A DNA stretch of 10,658 bases. Origin: an uncultured Eubacterium sp. Its GTDB lineage: Bacteria; Bacillota; Clostridia; Lachnospirales; Lachnospiraceae. The DNA lies in assembly GCA_934317205.1 (NCBI GenBank), contig CAKREL010000077.1, forward strand, positions 1 to 10,658, read 5' to 3'. How positions within the stretch are numbered: the first letter of the stretch is position 1; the number at the start of each line of letters is the position of its first letter. Both the position numbers and the translations under genes were made by a program. The notes beneath the pieces are model-generated. The model ran no database searches and was not told the origin of the DNA. It was given only the letters and a program-made list of their open reading frames with translations. Shown here piece by piece: positions 1 through 7,202 of the stretch.

Positions 1-96
1 TAATAAATAATTCAAACTTAAAACAACAATTATCTCAGAATGTTTTTATCATAAATCTATTAACAAAGCATTTTGAGTAATCAGGGAGGTTTTTAC

Positions 97-1083
97 ATGA
101 ACATCATTGATATGCACTGTGATACACTGTCCGTCATGCTCAAAAAAAAGCGGCAGAAACAACCTTATGGAATGGAATGTCCACAAAATCAACTCTCGTT
201 GTCTCGCATGCAAAAAAGTAACTATCTGCTACAGAATTTTGCTGTATATGTTAATCTTGCCCAGGTTGAGCATCCTCTCATGGAAGCACTGGAATTAATT
301 GATTTATTCTATACAGAACTAGAGAAATATGCAGATGTGATTCGTCCGGTCCGTTCCTGGAACGACATTAAAGCCAATCAGGCAGAGGGTGTAATTTCTG
401 CACTTTTAACCGGAGAAGAAGGTGAAATTACCCTTGGAAAACCAGAATATCTGCGTATCTTGTACAAGCTTGGCATGCGCATGATGACTCTGACCTGGAA
501 TTACGAAAATTCTCTTGGTTTTCCAAACTTAAAATTATCCAGGTCTGAGGCGGATGCTTCTTCCTGCTCCAACAGTAAGGATTGCGGATTAAAAGAACAA
601 GGTATCGCCATGCTTGCAGAAATGGAACAACTTGGTATGATCATTGACGTCTCTCATTTGTCTGATGCAGGTTTTTATGATGTGCTTAACCATACAACAA
701 AACCTTTTGTAGCCAGTCACTCCAACGCCCGCAGCGTCTGTCCTGCTGTACGCAACCTCACGGATGACATGATCCGCAAACTGGCAGACCGTGGCGGCAT
801 CACCGGCATCAACTTTTGTAAAGATTTCCTTGGAAAACCAGCAGCTTCTCAGAATTATCTGGATCAGGCTGTAGTCCATATGAAGTATTTGATAAACCTT
901 GGTGGAGAAGATTTTGTTTCCCTAGGTTCCGATTTTGATGGGATCACCCCTTATTACGATTTTGCGGACTGCAGTGTTATGCCAAAACTCATTCAGGCAA
1001 TGAAAAAAGCCGGTCTGACACCGACTCAGATAGAAAAAATCTGTTACAAAAACGTGTTGCGGGTTTACAGGGAACTGTTATAA
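97..1083 (+). CDS. Membrane dipeptidase (peptidase family M19), zinc-dependent
   Basis: 328-residue protein of the renal-dipeptidase-like M19 family, which hydrolyses dipeptides using a binuclear zinc centre. Family metal-site motifs occur in order: HCD near the N-terminus (His7, Asp9), the bridging glutamate in TGEEG (about 107-108), VSHLS (His187) and ASHSNAR (His208), then the active-site aspartate in GSDFDG (Asp279). The WNYENSLG segment is also typical. Length fits a bacterial M19 enzyme. No signal peptide is visible, so it is probably cytoplasmic, perhaps recycling peptides or D-amino-acid dipeptides; the substrate is inferred only. The ATG at 97 is chosen because AGGGAGGT lies six bases upstream; an in-frame TTG at 73 lies upstream of that SD and would encode through it. 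I see no convincing promoter in bases 1-96. The next gene follows on the same strand after 100 bp. Confidence 0.9.
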   Translation: MNIIDMHCDTLSVMLKKKRQKQPYGMECPQNQLSLSRMQKSNYLLQNFAVYVNLAQVEHPLMEALELIDLFYTELEKYADVIRPVRSWNDIKANQAEGVISALLTGEEGEITLGKPEYLRILYKLGMRMMTLTWNYENSLGFPNLKLSRSEADASSCSNSKDCGLKEQGIAMLAEMEQLGMIIDVSHLSDAGFYDVLNHTTKPFVASHSNARSVCPAVRNLTDDMIRKLADRGGITGINFCKDFLGKPAASQNYLDQAVVHMKYLINLGGEDFVSLGSDFDGITPYYDFADCSVMPKLIQAMKKAGLTPTQIEKICYKNVLRVYRELL

Positions 1084-1117
1084 ACAGATATTTTTCAAAG
1101 ATTTTGTTCTGAAATTG

Positions 1118-1183
1118 AATTGTCTGCATATACTGTCTGGAGAGAATACTATTTTCCAGTTCAGTATATGGAGGCAATTTTTT
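1118..1183 (+). promoter_or_regulatory. Long imperfect hairpin plus U6 tract occluding the SD of the next gene
   Basis: Bases 1118-1135 pair with 1162-1179, with one G-G mismatch (1126/1171) and one G-U pair. The inner nine base pairs CATATACTG/CAGTATATG are perfect. An inner stem CTGGA/TCCAG (1137-1141/1155-1159) extends it. The 3' arm contains the GGAGG ribosome binding site at 1170-1174, and six T residues (1178-1183) abut the ATG at 1184. It could be the intrinsic terminator of the dipeptidase gene, a transcription attenuator, or a translation-blocking hairpin for the downstream gene. The pairing is seen directly; the function is inferred. Confidence 0.6.
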
Positions 1184-1717
1184 ATGGTACAGTTTATCAA
1201 CGATTTCCTGAAAAAATCAAACAAACTCGGTTTTCTTATTGTGTCTGTCATCGGGACACTGCTGCACTTCACGTTTGCATGGTCCGGACAAACTCCTGTG
1301 ATCGGTCTGTTTTCCGCCGTAAACGAATCCACCTGGGAGCACATGAAACTGCTTTTTTTCCCCATACTTATTTTTATTATTATCGAATATAAAAAATACG
1401 GTGCTTCCTCCCGTGACCTGCTGGCCGCACGCACCCTTGGGCTTTTCTGCGGACTTGCCTTTATCCCGGTCAGTTTCTACACCTACACCGGAATCATCGG
1501 GAAAAGTTTCACCGTACTTGATATCGCTATTTTCTTTGTCAGTGTCTTTCTGACTTTTTATATTAGTACAAAACTGCTGCAGAAACCATTAAGAGTCACA
1601 AGTCTGTCCGCTGTCATTCTTTTATGCGTCCTGACGGCGCTCTTTTTTCTATTTACCTTCAATCCGCCTCACATTCAGCTGTTTTTGGATCCTGTTACTT
1701 TTCGATATGGGATCTGA
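1184..1717 (+). CDS. DUF6512-like integral membrane protein
   Basis: 177-residue hydrophobic protein with about five or six predicted membrane segments: roughly residues 15-32, 57-68, 82-102, 110-127 and 138-158. The segment ending in NESTWEHMKL after the first helix, and the C-terminal LFLDPVTFRYGI, resemble the DUF6512 family common in Clostridia. The biochemical role of that family is not known to me, and the assignment comes from recall of the motif. The ATG at 1184 is chosen because GGAGG (1170-1174) lies nine bases upstream; the longer reading from TTG at 1115 would run through the hairpin and has no SD. That SD is buried in a strong hairpin. The 3' end overlaps the convergent sigH gene by 23 bp. 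It may be co-transcribed with the dipeptidase gene if the hairpin does not terminate transcription fully. Confidence 0.75.
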   Translation: MVQFINDFLKKSNKLGFLIVSVIGTLLHFTFAWSGQTPVIGLFSAVNESTWEHMKLLFFPILIFIIIEYKKYGASSRDLLAARTLGLFCGLAFIPVSFYTYTGIIGKSFTVLDIAIFFVSVFLTFYISTKLLQKPLRVTSLSAVILLCVLTALFFLFTFNPPHIQLFLDPVTFRYGI

Positions 1718-2306
1718 GTTTCTGCACTTTCGTTTTGATTCTCTGCAGCGCATTGTCAATGGACTTTTCTGTTTTTCCCATCTTCTCTGCGATCTGCCGG
1801 TAATTCCATCCATCCAGATAAGCATCCAGTACTTTATTTTCCATGGGACTTAAAGTGGTATGGATGCTTTCCAGAAATGCATCCACACTCTCACGATCGA
1901 TCAAAATCTGTTCCGGATTTTCCTCCCGCACCGTCATGCTCTCCTCCAGGGACAGGTTATCGGAATCTTTGGCTTCCTCCGACAGAGAAACATAAGCATT
2001 TAGGGGACCATGTTTTTTTCTGCCTGCCGCCTCAATGGCATGGTAGATCTGTCTGCTGATGCACAGCTCCGCAAAATAAAAAAAGCTGCTTTTGCTGTTA
2101 TCAAAATCCTGCACCGCCTTAAACAGTCCGATCATTCCCTCCTGCACCAGATCATCTGTATCACCGCCAAGCAAAAAGACAGCATTTGCCTTTTTGCGGA
2201 CGAGATATTTATATTTTTCCATCAGGAAATCCATCACACCGGAATCTCCCGCGCGTAACTGTTCGATCAATTCTTCGTCCGTAAAGGCATCATACTGTCT
2301 TTTCAT
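1695..2306 (-). CDS. sigH: RNA polymerase sporulation sigma factor SigH (Spo0H)
   Basis: 203-residue sigma-70-family factor close to Bacillus SigH, which directs RNA polymerase to early-sporulation and transition-state promoters. Region 2 contains DLVQEGMIGLFKAVQDFD (about 52-69, core binding and -10 recognition) and FAELCISRQI (78-87), followed by the PLNAYVSL stretch typical of SigH. Region 4 (about 152-197) contains LDGWNYRQIAEKMG and KSIDNALQRIK, the helix-turn-helix for the -35 element; SIDNALQR is a SigH hallmark. It is slightly shorter than the 218-residue B. subtilis protein. The SD is weak (only GGA or AAGAA precede the ATG), suggesting modest translation or coupling to rlmB, 23 bp upstream. 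Its place after rlmB matches Bacillus order except that yacP is absent. No terminator is seen after its stop, which lies inside the convergent membrane-protein gene. Confidence 0.95.
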   Translation of the reverse strand: MKRQYDAFTDEELIEQLRAGDSGVMDFLMEKYKYLVRKKANAVFLLGGDTDDLVQEGMIGLFKAVQDFDNSKSSFFYFAELCISRQIYHAIEAAGRKKHGPLNAYVSLSEEAKDSDNLSLEESMTVREENPEQILIDRESVDAFLESIHTTLSPMENKVLDAYLDGWNYRQIAEKMGKTEKSIDNALQRIKTKVQKLRSHIEK

Positions 2307-2329
2307 TTCTTATAATTCCATTCTTTTTT

Positions 2330-3073
2330 CTATTTCTGCAGACGCTGACGCACGATCTCGTAAGCCAGAACACCTGCGGCTACCGATGCATTCAGGGAAT
2401 CAATATCCCCCTTCATAGGAATGGACGCGGTAAAATCACAATTTTCACGCACCAGTTTGCTGACACCGTCACCCTCATTTCCAATCACCAGTCCAATCGG
2501 TCCGGTCAGGTTCTGACGGTACATTACTTCGCCATCCATATCGGCACATACAAACCAAAGTCCTTGTTTTTTCAATTCTTTCATGGTCGCACTTAAATTG
2601 GTAACTTTCGCTACCGGGGTATAATTCAACGCTCCTGCAGAAGTTTTTGCTACCGTTGCGGTTAAACCAACGGCACGGTTTTTCGGAATGATCACACCGT
2701 GTGCACCTGCAAGATTTGCAGTACGTATAATTGCCCCCAGATTATGCGGATCCTCAATGCCATCCAGTAAGAAGATAAATGGCGGTTCCCCGGCATCCTC
2801 AGCCTTCGATAAAATGTCTTCTACTGTCGCATAATTATAGGCTGCCGCATAGGCAATCACACCTTGATGTTTCTTTGTCTCAGACATGTTATCCAAACGG
2901 TCCTTGGAAACAAATTTTACCATAGTACCATGTTTTTTTGCTTCTCTTAAAATTGTTTTGATTGGGCCATCCTGGCATCCTTCAAGCACAAATACTTTAT
3001 CCATCGTCTTGCCGGAACGAAATGCTTCCAAAACTGCATTTCTGCCCTCGATGGTTAATTCTTCATATCTCAT
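2330..3073 (-). CDS. rlmB: 23S rRNA (guanosine-2'-O-)-methyltransferase RlmB
   Basis: 247-residue SPOUT-class (TrmH/SpoU) methyltransferase. RlmB methylates the ribose of G2251 (E. coli numbering) in the P-loop of 23S rRNA, using S-adenosylmethionine. The N-terminal part (about 1-80, starting EGRNAVLEAF) is the L30e-like substrate-binding domain. The catalytic trefoil-knot domain shows motif 1 DGIEDPHNLGAIIRTA (104-119, with Asn111 and catalytic-type Arg117), motif 2 IGNEGDGVS (197-205) and motif 3 IPMKGDIDSLNASVA (218-232). Length is normal. AGGAAG lies just upstream of the ATG at 3073. It follows mrnC by 51 bp and precedes sigH by 23 bp in one run of minus-strand genes. Some paralogues of the family act on other rRNA or tRNA sites; the cysS-mrnC-rlmB context supports RlmB. 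Confidence 0.93.
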   Translation of the reverse strand: MRYEELTIEGRNAVLEAFRSGKTMDKVFVLEGCQDGPIKTILREAKKHGTMVKFVSKDRLDNMSETKKHQGVIAYAAAYNYATVEDILSKAEDAGEPPFIFLLDGIEDPHNLGAIIRTANLAGAHGVIIPKNRAVGLTATVAKTSAGALNYTPVAKVTNLSATMKELKKQGLWFVCADMDGEVMYRQNLTGPIGLVIGNEGDGVSKLVRENCDFTASIPMKGDIDSLNASVAAGVLAYEIVRQRLQK

Positions 3074-3124
3074 GTATCTTCCTATTCTCCTGATTTTTCA
3101 ATGTTTTACAGGATCTTTGATCCC

Positions 3125-3598
3125 TTAATGATGCTGATGTGACTTTTCCTCTTTTTCAAGCCCATCCAGTCCCAGAACTGTAAGCTCCAAAATCCGTTCA
3201 AACCGATCTGACAGATACAGATATCCCATCAGAGCCTCAAATCCCGTTGCCCGGCGGTAATCACTCATACTGGCATTTTTTGCCATAGTCGGAGATTTCG
3301 CATTCCGTCCCCGTTTGTACACGGCTTCTTCTTCCTCGGAAAGTTCCGGAAGCAGATACTCCATCATCGCAGACTGGGAATGTGCCTTTACCAGATGACT
3401 GGTATGCTGATGAAGCTGGCTTGCTTTTGTGTTGCCCTGCGCCACGATCATGGAACGGATCACAAGGTCATAAATGCCATCTCCGATATAAGCAAGGGTC
3501 AGTGGCGAATAGGTTCTGATATCTCCCTTTCGGATATCAAAAGTTTCACGGATTGCACTAAAAATCGGCAATACTGCTGCATCTATACTCTTTTCCAT
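3125..3598 (-). CDS. mrnC: Mini-ribonuclease III (MrnC)
   Basis: 157-residue protein consisting of an RNase III catalytic domain without the double-stranded-RNA-binding domain, as in B. subtilis MrnC. That enzyme matures the ends of 23S rRNA precursor. The signature [10 protein letters not shown] (35-44) carries the catalytic aspartate at about residue 40, and [13 protein letters not shown] (117-129) carries the conserved metal-binding glutamate (121). [14 protein letters not shown] (96-109) is the conserved internal block of the family. The C-terminus is acidic/basic and ends in a short His-rich tail (HQHH). The ATG at 3598 lies 16 bp inside the end of cysS, with GAAGGGG four bases upstream, so translation is probably coupled to cysS. 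The cysS-mrnC-rlmB order is conserved in Firmicutes. Confidence 0.93.
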   Translation of the reverse strand: MEKSIDAAVLPIFSAIRETFDIRKGDIRTYSPLTLAYIGDGIYDLVIRSMIVAQGNTKASQLHQHTSHLVKAHSQSAMMEYLLPELSEEEEAVYKRGRNAKSPTMAKNASMSDYRRATGFEALMGYLYLSDRFERILELTVLGLDGLEKEEKSHQHH

Positions 3599-4986
3599 GT
3601 AACCCCTTCTCTTGTATCTTTCAGAATAATTCCCATTGCGGCAAGTTCATCGCGGATTTCATCAGCACGGGCAAAATTCTTTTCTTTTCTTGCTGTCTGA
3701 CGCTCCTCGATCAATTTCTCGATGTCGCCATCCAGAATCTCCGCTTCTTTCTCCACAATAATTCCAAGTACATCACACAATTCTTTTAATTTTGCATACA
3801 GTGCATCAATATATTCTTTGCTATTCTCTCCCGATGCATTTGTATTACAGAATTTAACATACTCGAAAATAGAAGATACCGCATCTGCTGTATTAAAATC
3901 ATCATCCATAGCCGCTTCAAATTTGTCCTGGTATGCATGAGACTGCGTCAGAAGCTCTTTTTCCGCCTCTGTCAGCTCACCATTCGTGCTGCCGGATAAT
4001 CTCTGCAGGTTTTCCGCTGCTGTCACGATACGCTCCAGACCACTCTTTGCAGCTTCCATCAGATCTGCACTGAAATTTAAAGGACTTCTGTAATGGGCCG
4101 AGAGCATAAAGAAACGAAGAACCTGAAGGTCATATTTCTCGCCAATCTCTCTTACAGTAAAGAAGTTTCCAAGCGATTTTGACATTTTCTTGTTATCAAT
4201 ATTTAAGAATGCATTGTGCAACCAATATTTTGCAAATGGTACACCATTAGCTGCCTCGCTCTGTGCAATCTCGTTTTCATGATGTGGAAAAATCAGATCC
4301 TCGCCACCGGCATGAATATCAATCTCATCGCCCAGATATTTTTTGGACATAACGGAACATTCAATATGCCAGCCCGGACGTCCCTGACACCATGGAGACT
4401 CCCAATAAGGCTCACCGTCTTTTTTAGGCTTCCAGAGTACGAAATCTAACGGATCTTCTTTCAAATCACCTGTAACCTGAATATTTCTGTGGCCAGCTTC
4501 CAGATCATCAATATTTTTATGAGAAAGTTTTCCGTAATCTTTAAACTTTCTGGTACGGTAGTAAACAGTTCCATCCGCTGCTGCATAAGCATATCCCTTT
4601 TCAATCAAGGTACTGATCATATCCAACATACCCTGAATTTCCTGAGTAGCCAATGGATGTGTCGTTGCCGGTTTTACATTCATGTCGTGCATGTCTTTTT
4701 TGCACTCTTCAATATACTGCTGAGATACTTCCTCCGCACTGCGGCCTTCCTCAATCGCTTTTTTGATGATTTTGTCATCCACATCTGTAAAATTGGATAC
4801 ATAATTTACTTCATATCCTTTGTATTCCATATATCTGCGGACAGTATCAAACACAATCATCGGGCGTGCATTACCGATATGAATAAAGTTATATACAGTC
4901 GGTCCGCACACATACATACTTACTTTTCCCTCATGTAAAGGGACAAATTCTTCTTTCTGTTTTGTCAGTGTATTGTAAAGTTTCAT
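3583..4986 (-). CDS. cysS: Cysteinyl-tRNA synthetase
   Basis: 467-residue class Ia aminoacyl-tRNA synthetase that attaches cysteine to tRNA-Cys in the cytoplasm. The HIGH-type motif reads HIGNAR (36-41), usual for Firmicute CysRS, and the KMSKS loop is at 267-271. Zinc ligands that select cysteine are visible as Cys27 in YVCGPTVY, Cys210 in WHIECS, and His235 with Glu239 in HHENEIA. Length is typical. The start at 4986 (MKLYNTLT) is chosen from family alignment; an ATG at 5046 gives an in-frame 20-residue extension with no family match. The SD is unusual: AAGGAG at 5016-5011 is 24 bases from the ATG, with a GAAA-loop hairpin between. No T-box leader is seen in the 97-bp gap before it, so cysS is probably transcribed from upstream genes. 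It overlaps mrnC by 16 bp. Confidence 0.95.
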   Translation of the reverse strand: MKLYNTLTKQKEEFVPLHEGKVSMYVCGPTVYNFIHIGNARPMIVFDTVRRYMEYKGYEVNYVSNFTDVDDKIIKKAIEEGRSAEEVSQQYIEECKKDMHDMNVKPATTHPLATQEIQGMLDMISTLIEKGYAYAAADGTVYYRTRKFKDYGKLSHKNIDDLEAGHRNIQVTGDLKEDPLDFVLWKPKKDGEPYWESPWCQGRPGWHIECSVMSKKYLGDEIDIHAGGEDLIFPHHENEIAQSEAANGVPFAKYWLHNAFLNIDNKKMSKSLGNFFTVREIGEKYDLQVLRFFMLSAHYRSPLNFSADLMEAAKSGLERIVTAAENLQRLSGSTNGELTEAEKELLTQSHAYQDKFEAAMDDDFNTADAVSSIFEYVKFCNTNASGENSKEYIDALYAKLKELCDVLGIIVEKEAEILDGDIEKLIEERQTARKEKNFARADEIRDELAAMGIILKDTREGVTWKRV

Positions 4987-4994
4987 TCCATTTA

Positions 4995-5016
4995 AGCAGG
5001 TTTCCCTGCTCTCCTT
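4995..5016 (-). promoter_or_regulatory. SD of cysS separated from its start codon by a GNRA-loop hairpin
   Basis: On the minus strand AAGGAG (5016-5011) is followed at once by AGCAGG-GAAA-CCTGCT, a six-base-pair stem with a GAAA tetraloop (5010-4995). Eight unpaired bases then lead to the ATG at 4986. The linear spacing is 24 bases, too long for normal initiation, but folding the hairpin would leave eight. Pairing and distances are seen directly; the bridging role is inferred. Confidence 0.55.
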
Positions 5017-5036
5017 TCTCAATATATATAACGAAC

Positions 5037-5078
5037 ACATTCGCAATCCATCTTCACCATTCTCCTTGCTCTGCGTTC
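5037..5078 (-). repeat. Dispersed intergenic repeat, copy A
   Basis: 42-bp copy of an element that recurs at 9516-9556 in the same orientation. Identical cores of nine bases (GAACGCAGA) and thirteen bases (GGATTGCGAATGT) are joined by a 20-base middle that is largely conserved in its 3' half. This copy sits between the sugar-kinase-like gene and cysS and is bounded by the 6-bp inverted termini ACGAAC (5031-5036) and GTTCGT (5075-5080). It contains no gene. Its function is unknown. Confidence 0.6.
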
Positions 5079-5083
5079 GTCTG

Positions 5084-6175
5084 CTATTTTTTCATAAGTA
5101 CAGCAGCTACGATCTCGTTCATCTGCTCTTTCTTTTCCTCGATATCCAATACAAGGAAAAACTGGTTCACGGCACGATACAGATTCTGGCGTTCATCAGA
5201 AAAATTCGTAACATTCCGGTCTCCGCTGAGATAATCTGTCAGGAAATGAATACCACTCTCCATCGTCATCAACCATACCGCATAAACCATCAATTCTTTT
5301 TCCTTGGCTGTCAGAATTCTTCCCATCTCATGGCAGTATCCCTGAACATATCCACGAAACAGTCCGAGATCCAATTCTATATTACCAAATTTTTCATCCT
5401 CAGTAAAAGTTGCTGATCCAGCACGCACTGCATCGCCAAAATCCAGAATAGACGCACCCGGCATCACCGTATCCAGATCGATCAGACAGATTGCTTTCTT
5501 TGTTTCGCTGTCGATCAACACGTTGCTGTATCTGGTATCGTTGTGAGTAACACGTTTTGGAATCTGCTTTGATTCTATTGCCTCCTGAATCTCATTGAGT
5601 TTTTTCGAACGGTCCAGCACAAATTGAATCTGCTCCTGACAGTCAGATGTGCGAAAACAAATATCCGCCCGAACTGCATCCAACAGCTGACGCATCGCAT
5701 TTTTCATATCATGTAATTTGGGCACTGTCATACCAAGCTGGCTACTATCAAACCCACGTAATCTGCGATGAAAAACACCAACAGCCTTGGCTGCCTCATA
5801 AGCCTCCTCTGGCGTTGTCGGTTTCTTCATTTCCTCTCCACAGCAAATCATCCGATAGAGCCGGAAATAACTCCCATTTTCTGTCTGTAGCAACTGATTT
5901 CCTGATTTTGTCCGGATAAAGGTCAGGCCTTCCAGTTGTGGATCACGGCCTTCCTGTTCGATCACATCATGGAGGTATTCTGTCACAAGAAACAGATTGT
6001 TCATAACTTCTGTCGGATACTTAAATACAATGTGATTCATCTCCTGAAGTACATAATGTTCCCCGCCGCAAACAATCTCATAGGTATGGTTTACAGTACC
6101 ATGTCCCAGAGGTTTTACATCTGTAATCTCTCCTTCAATCTGGAATTTACTGATAATTTCTTCAAACTTTAACAT
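5084..6175 (-). CDS. APH-fold kinase resembling N-acetylhexosamine 1-kinase (NahK)
   Basis: 363-residue protein of the aminoglycoside phosphotransferase/choline-kinase fold. The N-lobe has [11 protein letters not shown] (24-34, nucleotide loop) and YVLQEMN (41-47). The C-lobe has the catalytic loop [11 protein letters not shown] (210-220, base Asp213) and the metal motif IDLDTVMPG (232-240), then DFGDAVRAG (245-253). The IDLDTVMPG...DFGDA combination closely recalls NahK of bifidobacteria, which phosphorylates GlcNAc/GalNAc at C1. An anomeric sugar kinase is therefore the best guess; the sugar is not determined, and a spore-coat CotS-type or other small-molecule kinase is possible. No lacto-N-biose pathway partner is nearby. 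Start 6175 has GGAGGT six bases upstream; an earlier in-frame ATG at 6211 would overlap the GNAT gene. It lies 16 bp after the GNAT gene, so the two are probably co-translated. Confidence 0.78.
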   Translation of the reverse strand: MLKFEEIISKFQIEGEITDVKPLGHGTVNHTYEIVCGGEHYVLQEMNHIVFKYPTEVMNNLFLVTEYLHDVIEQEGRDPQLEGLTFIRTKSGNQLLQTENGSYFRLYRMICCGEEMKKPTTPEEAYEAAKAVGVFHRRLRGFDSSQLGMTVPKLHDMKNAMRQLLDAVRADICFRTSDCQEQIQFVLDRSKKLNEIQEAIESKQIPKRVTHNDTRYSNVLIDSETKKAICLIDLDTVMPGASILDFGDAVRAGSATFTEDEKFGNIELDLGLFRGYVQGYCHEMGRILTAKEKELMVYAVWLMTMESGIHFLTDYLSGDRNVTNFSDERQNLYRAVNQFFLVLDIEEKKEQMNEIVAAVLMKK

Positions 6176-6191
6176 CTTTCTACCTCCATGG

Positions 6192-7202
6192 TCAGACCAA
6201 CTCATTGACAAATATCTTTAATTTGCCAAACATCTGTTGACCAAATATTGCTATGTCCATGGCGCTGGCATTTTCGCATGGTTCTACTTTTTCTGCCGTT
6301 CCACCTGTACTATCTATATAAATCCGGTAACAGCCATTATTTTCCGGTAACAATTCATCCCTGATATGCACTGTTTCTTCGTATACATCTGAAAAATGAA
6401 GCAGTTTCACAAAGGCAGATAAATTCAAAACCCGTCCCATCATCACAGATTTTATCTGCTCTTTTGGTAATAACTTTTCTTCAAGCTCACCAGATAATAT
6501 CACATCTGCCTGCCATAATGGCTCCCGAATCTCAAATCCATCTTCCATAGAATAGCAGAAACTTCCACACATCTTTCCGTTTTCACTATATACCGGAACC
6601 ACTGCTCCGCCTTCACTCTGCTGTTCTTTCCTCATTCGTTCATAATACGATGCATTTCTCGGAATGTAAAGGTCAAATTTTTCATCCAAAATCTGATTTG
6701 AAATCTGTGCCAGTTCTTTGTTGTCTACTCGTTCTGTACATACATTTCTTCTCAACACGTAATCCTGCAGTTTTTCAACCTGGCCATCGTCCAGTTCCCA
6801 GACACGCTGGCTTTTCCAGTAACGATATCCGAAAGGCTCATAATAAGCAGGATTTGCCGGCATCAAAAATGAAAATGGTTCTCCTCTGTCTCTTTCCTCC
6901 AGAAGCAGTTTCCGTAATAAACGCCGCATACAGCCCTGTCTGCGGTATGCCGGATCTGTAGCTACTGCCACCAGATAATGCACAGCTGCCTTCTGTCCAC
7001 AACAGTCGACCACGAATGGATTTGCATGGATCATGGAACAGATTTTTCCCTCATTTTCCAACACAATAATTTCATTGTCCCGGCATTTTTCCTCATAATA
7101 ATAATCTATAAACTTTGCAGTATCTTCCGGAAAACAGATTTCATAAAGCCTACGGCTTTTTCCCTTTTCCTCCTGCCTCAGATAGCGCAGGTACATACTC
7201 AC
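6192..7202 (-). CDS. GNAT-family N-acetyltransferase, Eis-like
   Basis: 336-residue protein. The N-terminal GNAT domain has the acetyl-CoA-binding segment [17 protein letters not shown] (about 80-96, the R/Q-x-x-G-x-G/A region) and [18 protein letters not shown] (about 112-129), typical of Eis-like acetyltransferases. The C-terminal part (about 248-336, beginning [13 protein letters not shown]) looks like the SCP2-like domain of that group. Eis proteins acetylate amines, including some aminoglycosides; the substrate here is unknown. It is somewhat shorter than mycobacterial Eis (about 400). The start is uncertain: GTG at 7202 has GGAGG (7213-7209) six bases upstream and forms a GTGA overlap with the ispF stop, so it is preferred. 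ATG at 7208 abuts the SD with no spacer, and ATG at 7196 is twelve bases away. It lies between ispF and the kinase gene. Confidence 0.82.
   Translation of the reverse strand: MSMYLRYLRQEEKGKSRRLYEICFPEDTAKFIDYYYEEKCRDNEIIVLENEGKICSMIHANPFVVDCCGQKAAVHYLVAVATDPAYRRQGCMRRLLRKLLLEERDRGEPFSFLMPANPAYYEPFGYRYWKSQRVWELDDGQVEKLQDYVLRRNVCTERVDNKELAQISNQILDEKFDLYIPRNASYYERMRKEQQSEGGAVVPVYSENGKMCGSFCYSMEDGFEIREPLWQADVILSGELEEKLLPKEQIKSVMMGRVLNLSAFVKLLHFSDVYEETVHIRDELLPENNGCYRIYIDSTGGTAEKVEPCENASAMDIAIFGQQMFGKLKIFVNELV

Noticed and set aside
73..96. TTG-initiated eight-residue extension of the dipeptidase
   Set aside because: The extension is encoded by the ribosome binding site itself; the ATG at 97 has ideal spacing and begins the family-typical N-terminus.
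5022..5031. TATATATAT as a -10 box of an internal cysS promoter
   Set aside because: No acceptable -35 hexamer is found at 16-18 bp upstream on the minus strand.
4987..5046. Longer CysRS starting at ATG 5046
   Set aside because: The 20 extra residues lie in the repeat, SD and hairpin region and do not match the CysRS N-terminus, which begins MKLYNTL.
4987..5083. T-box riboswitch before cysS
   Set aside because: The 97-bp gap is too short for a T-box and I see no AGGGUGG-type T-box sequence or antiterminator.
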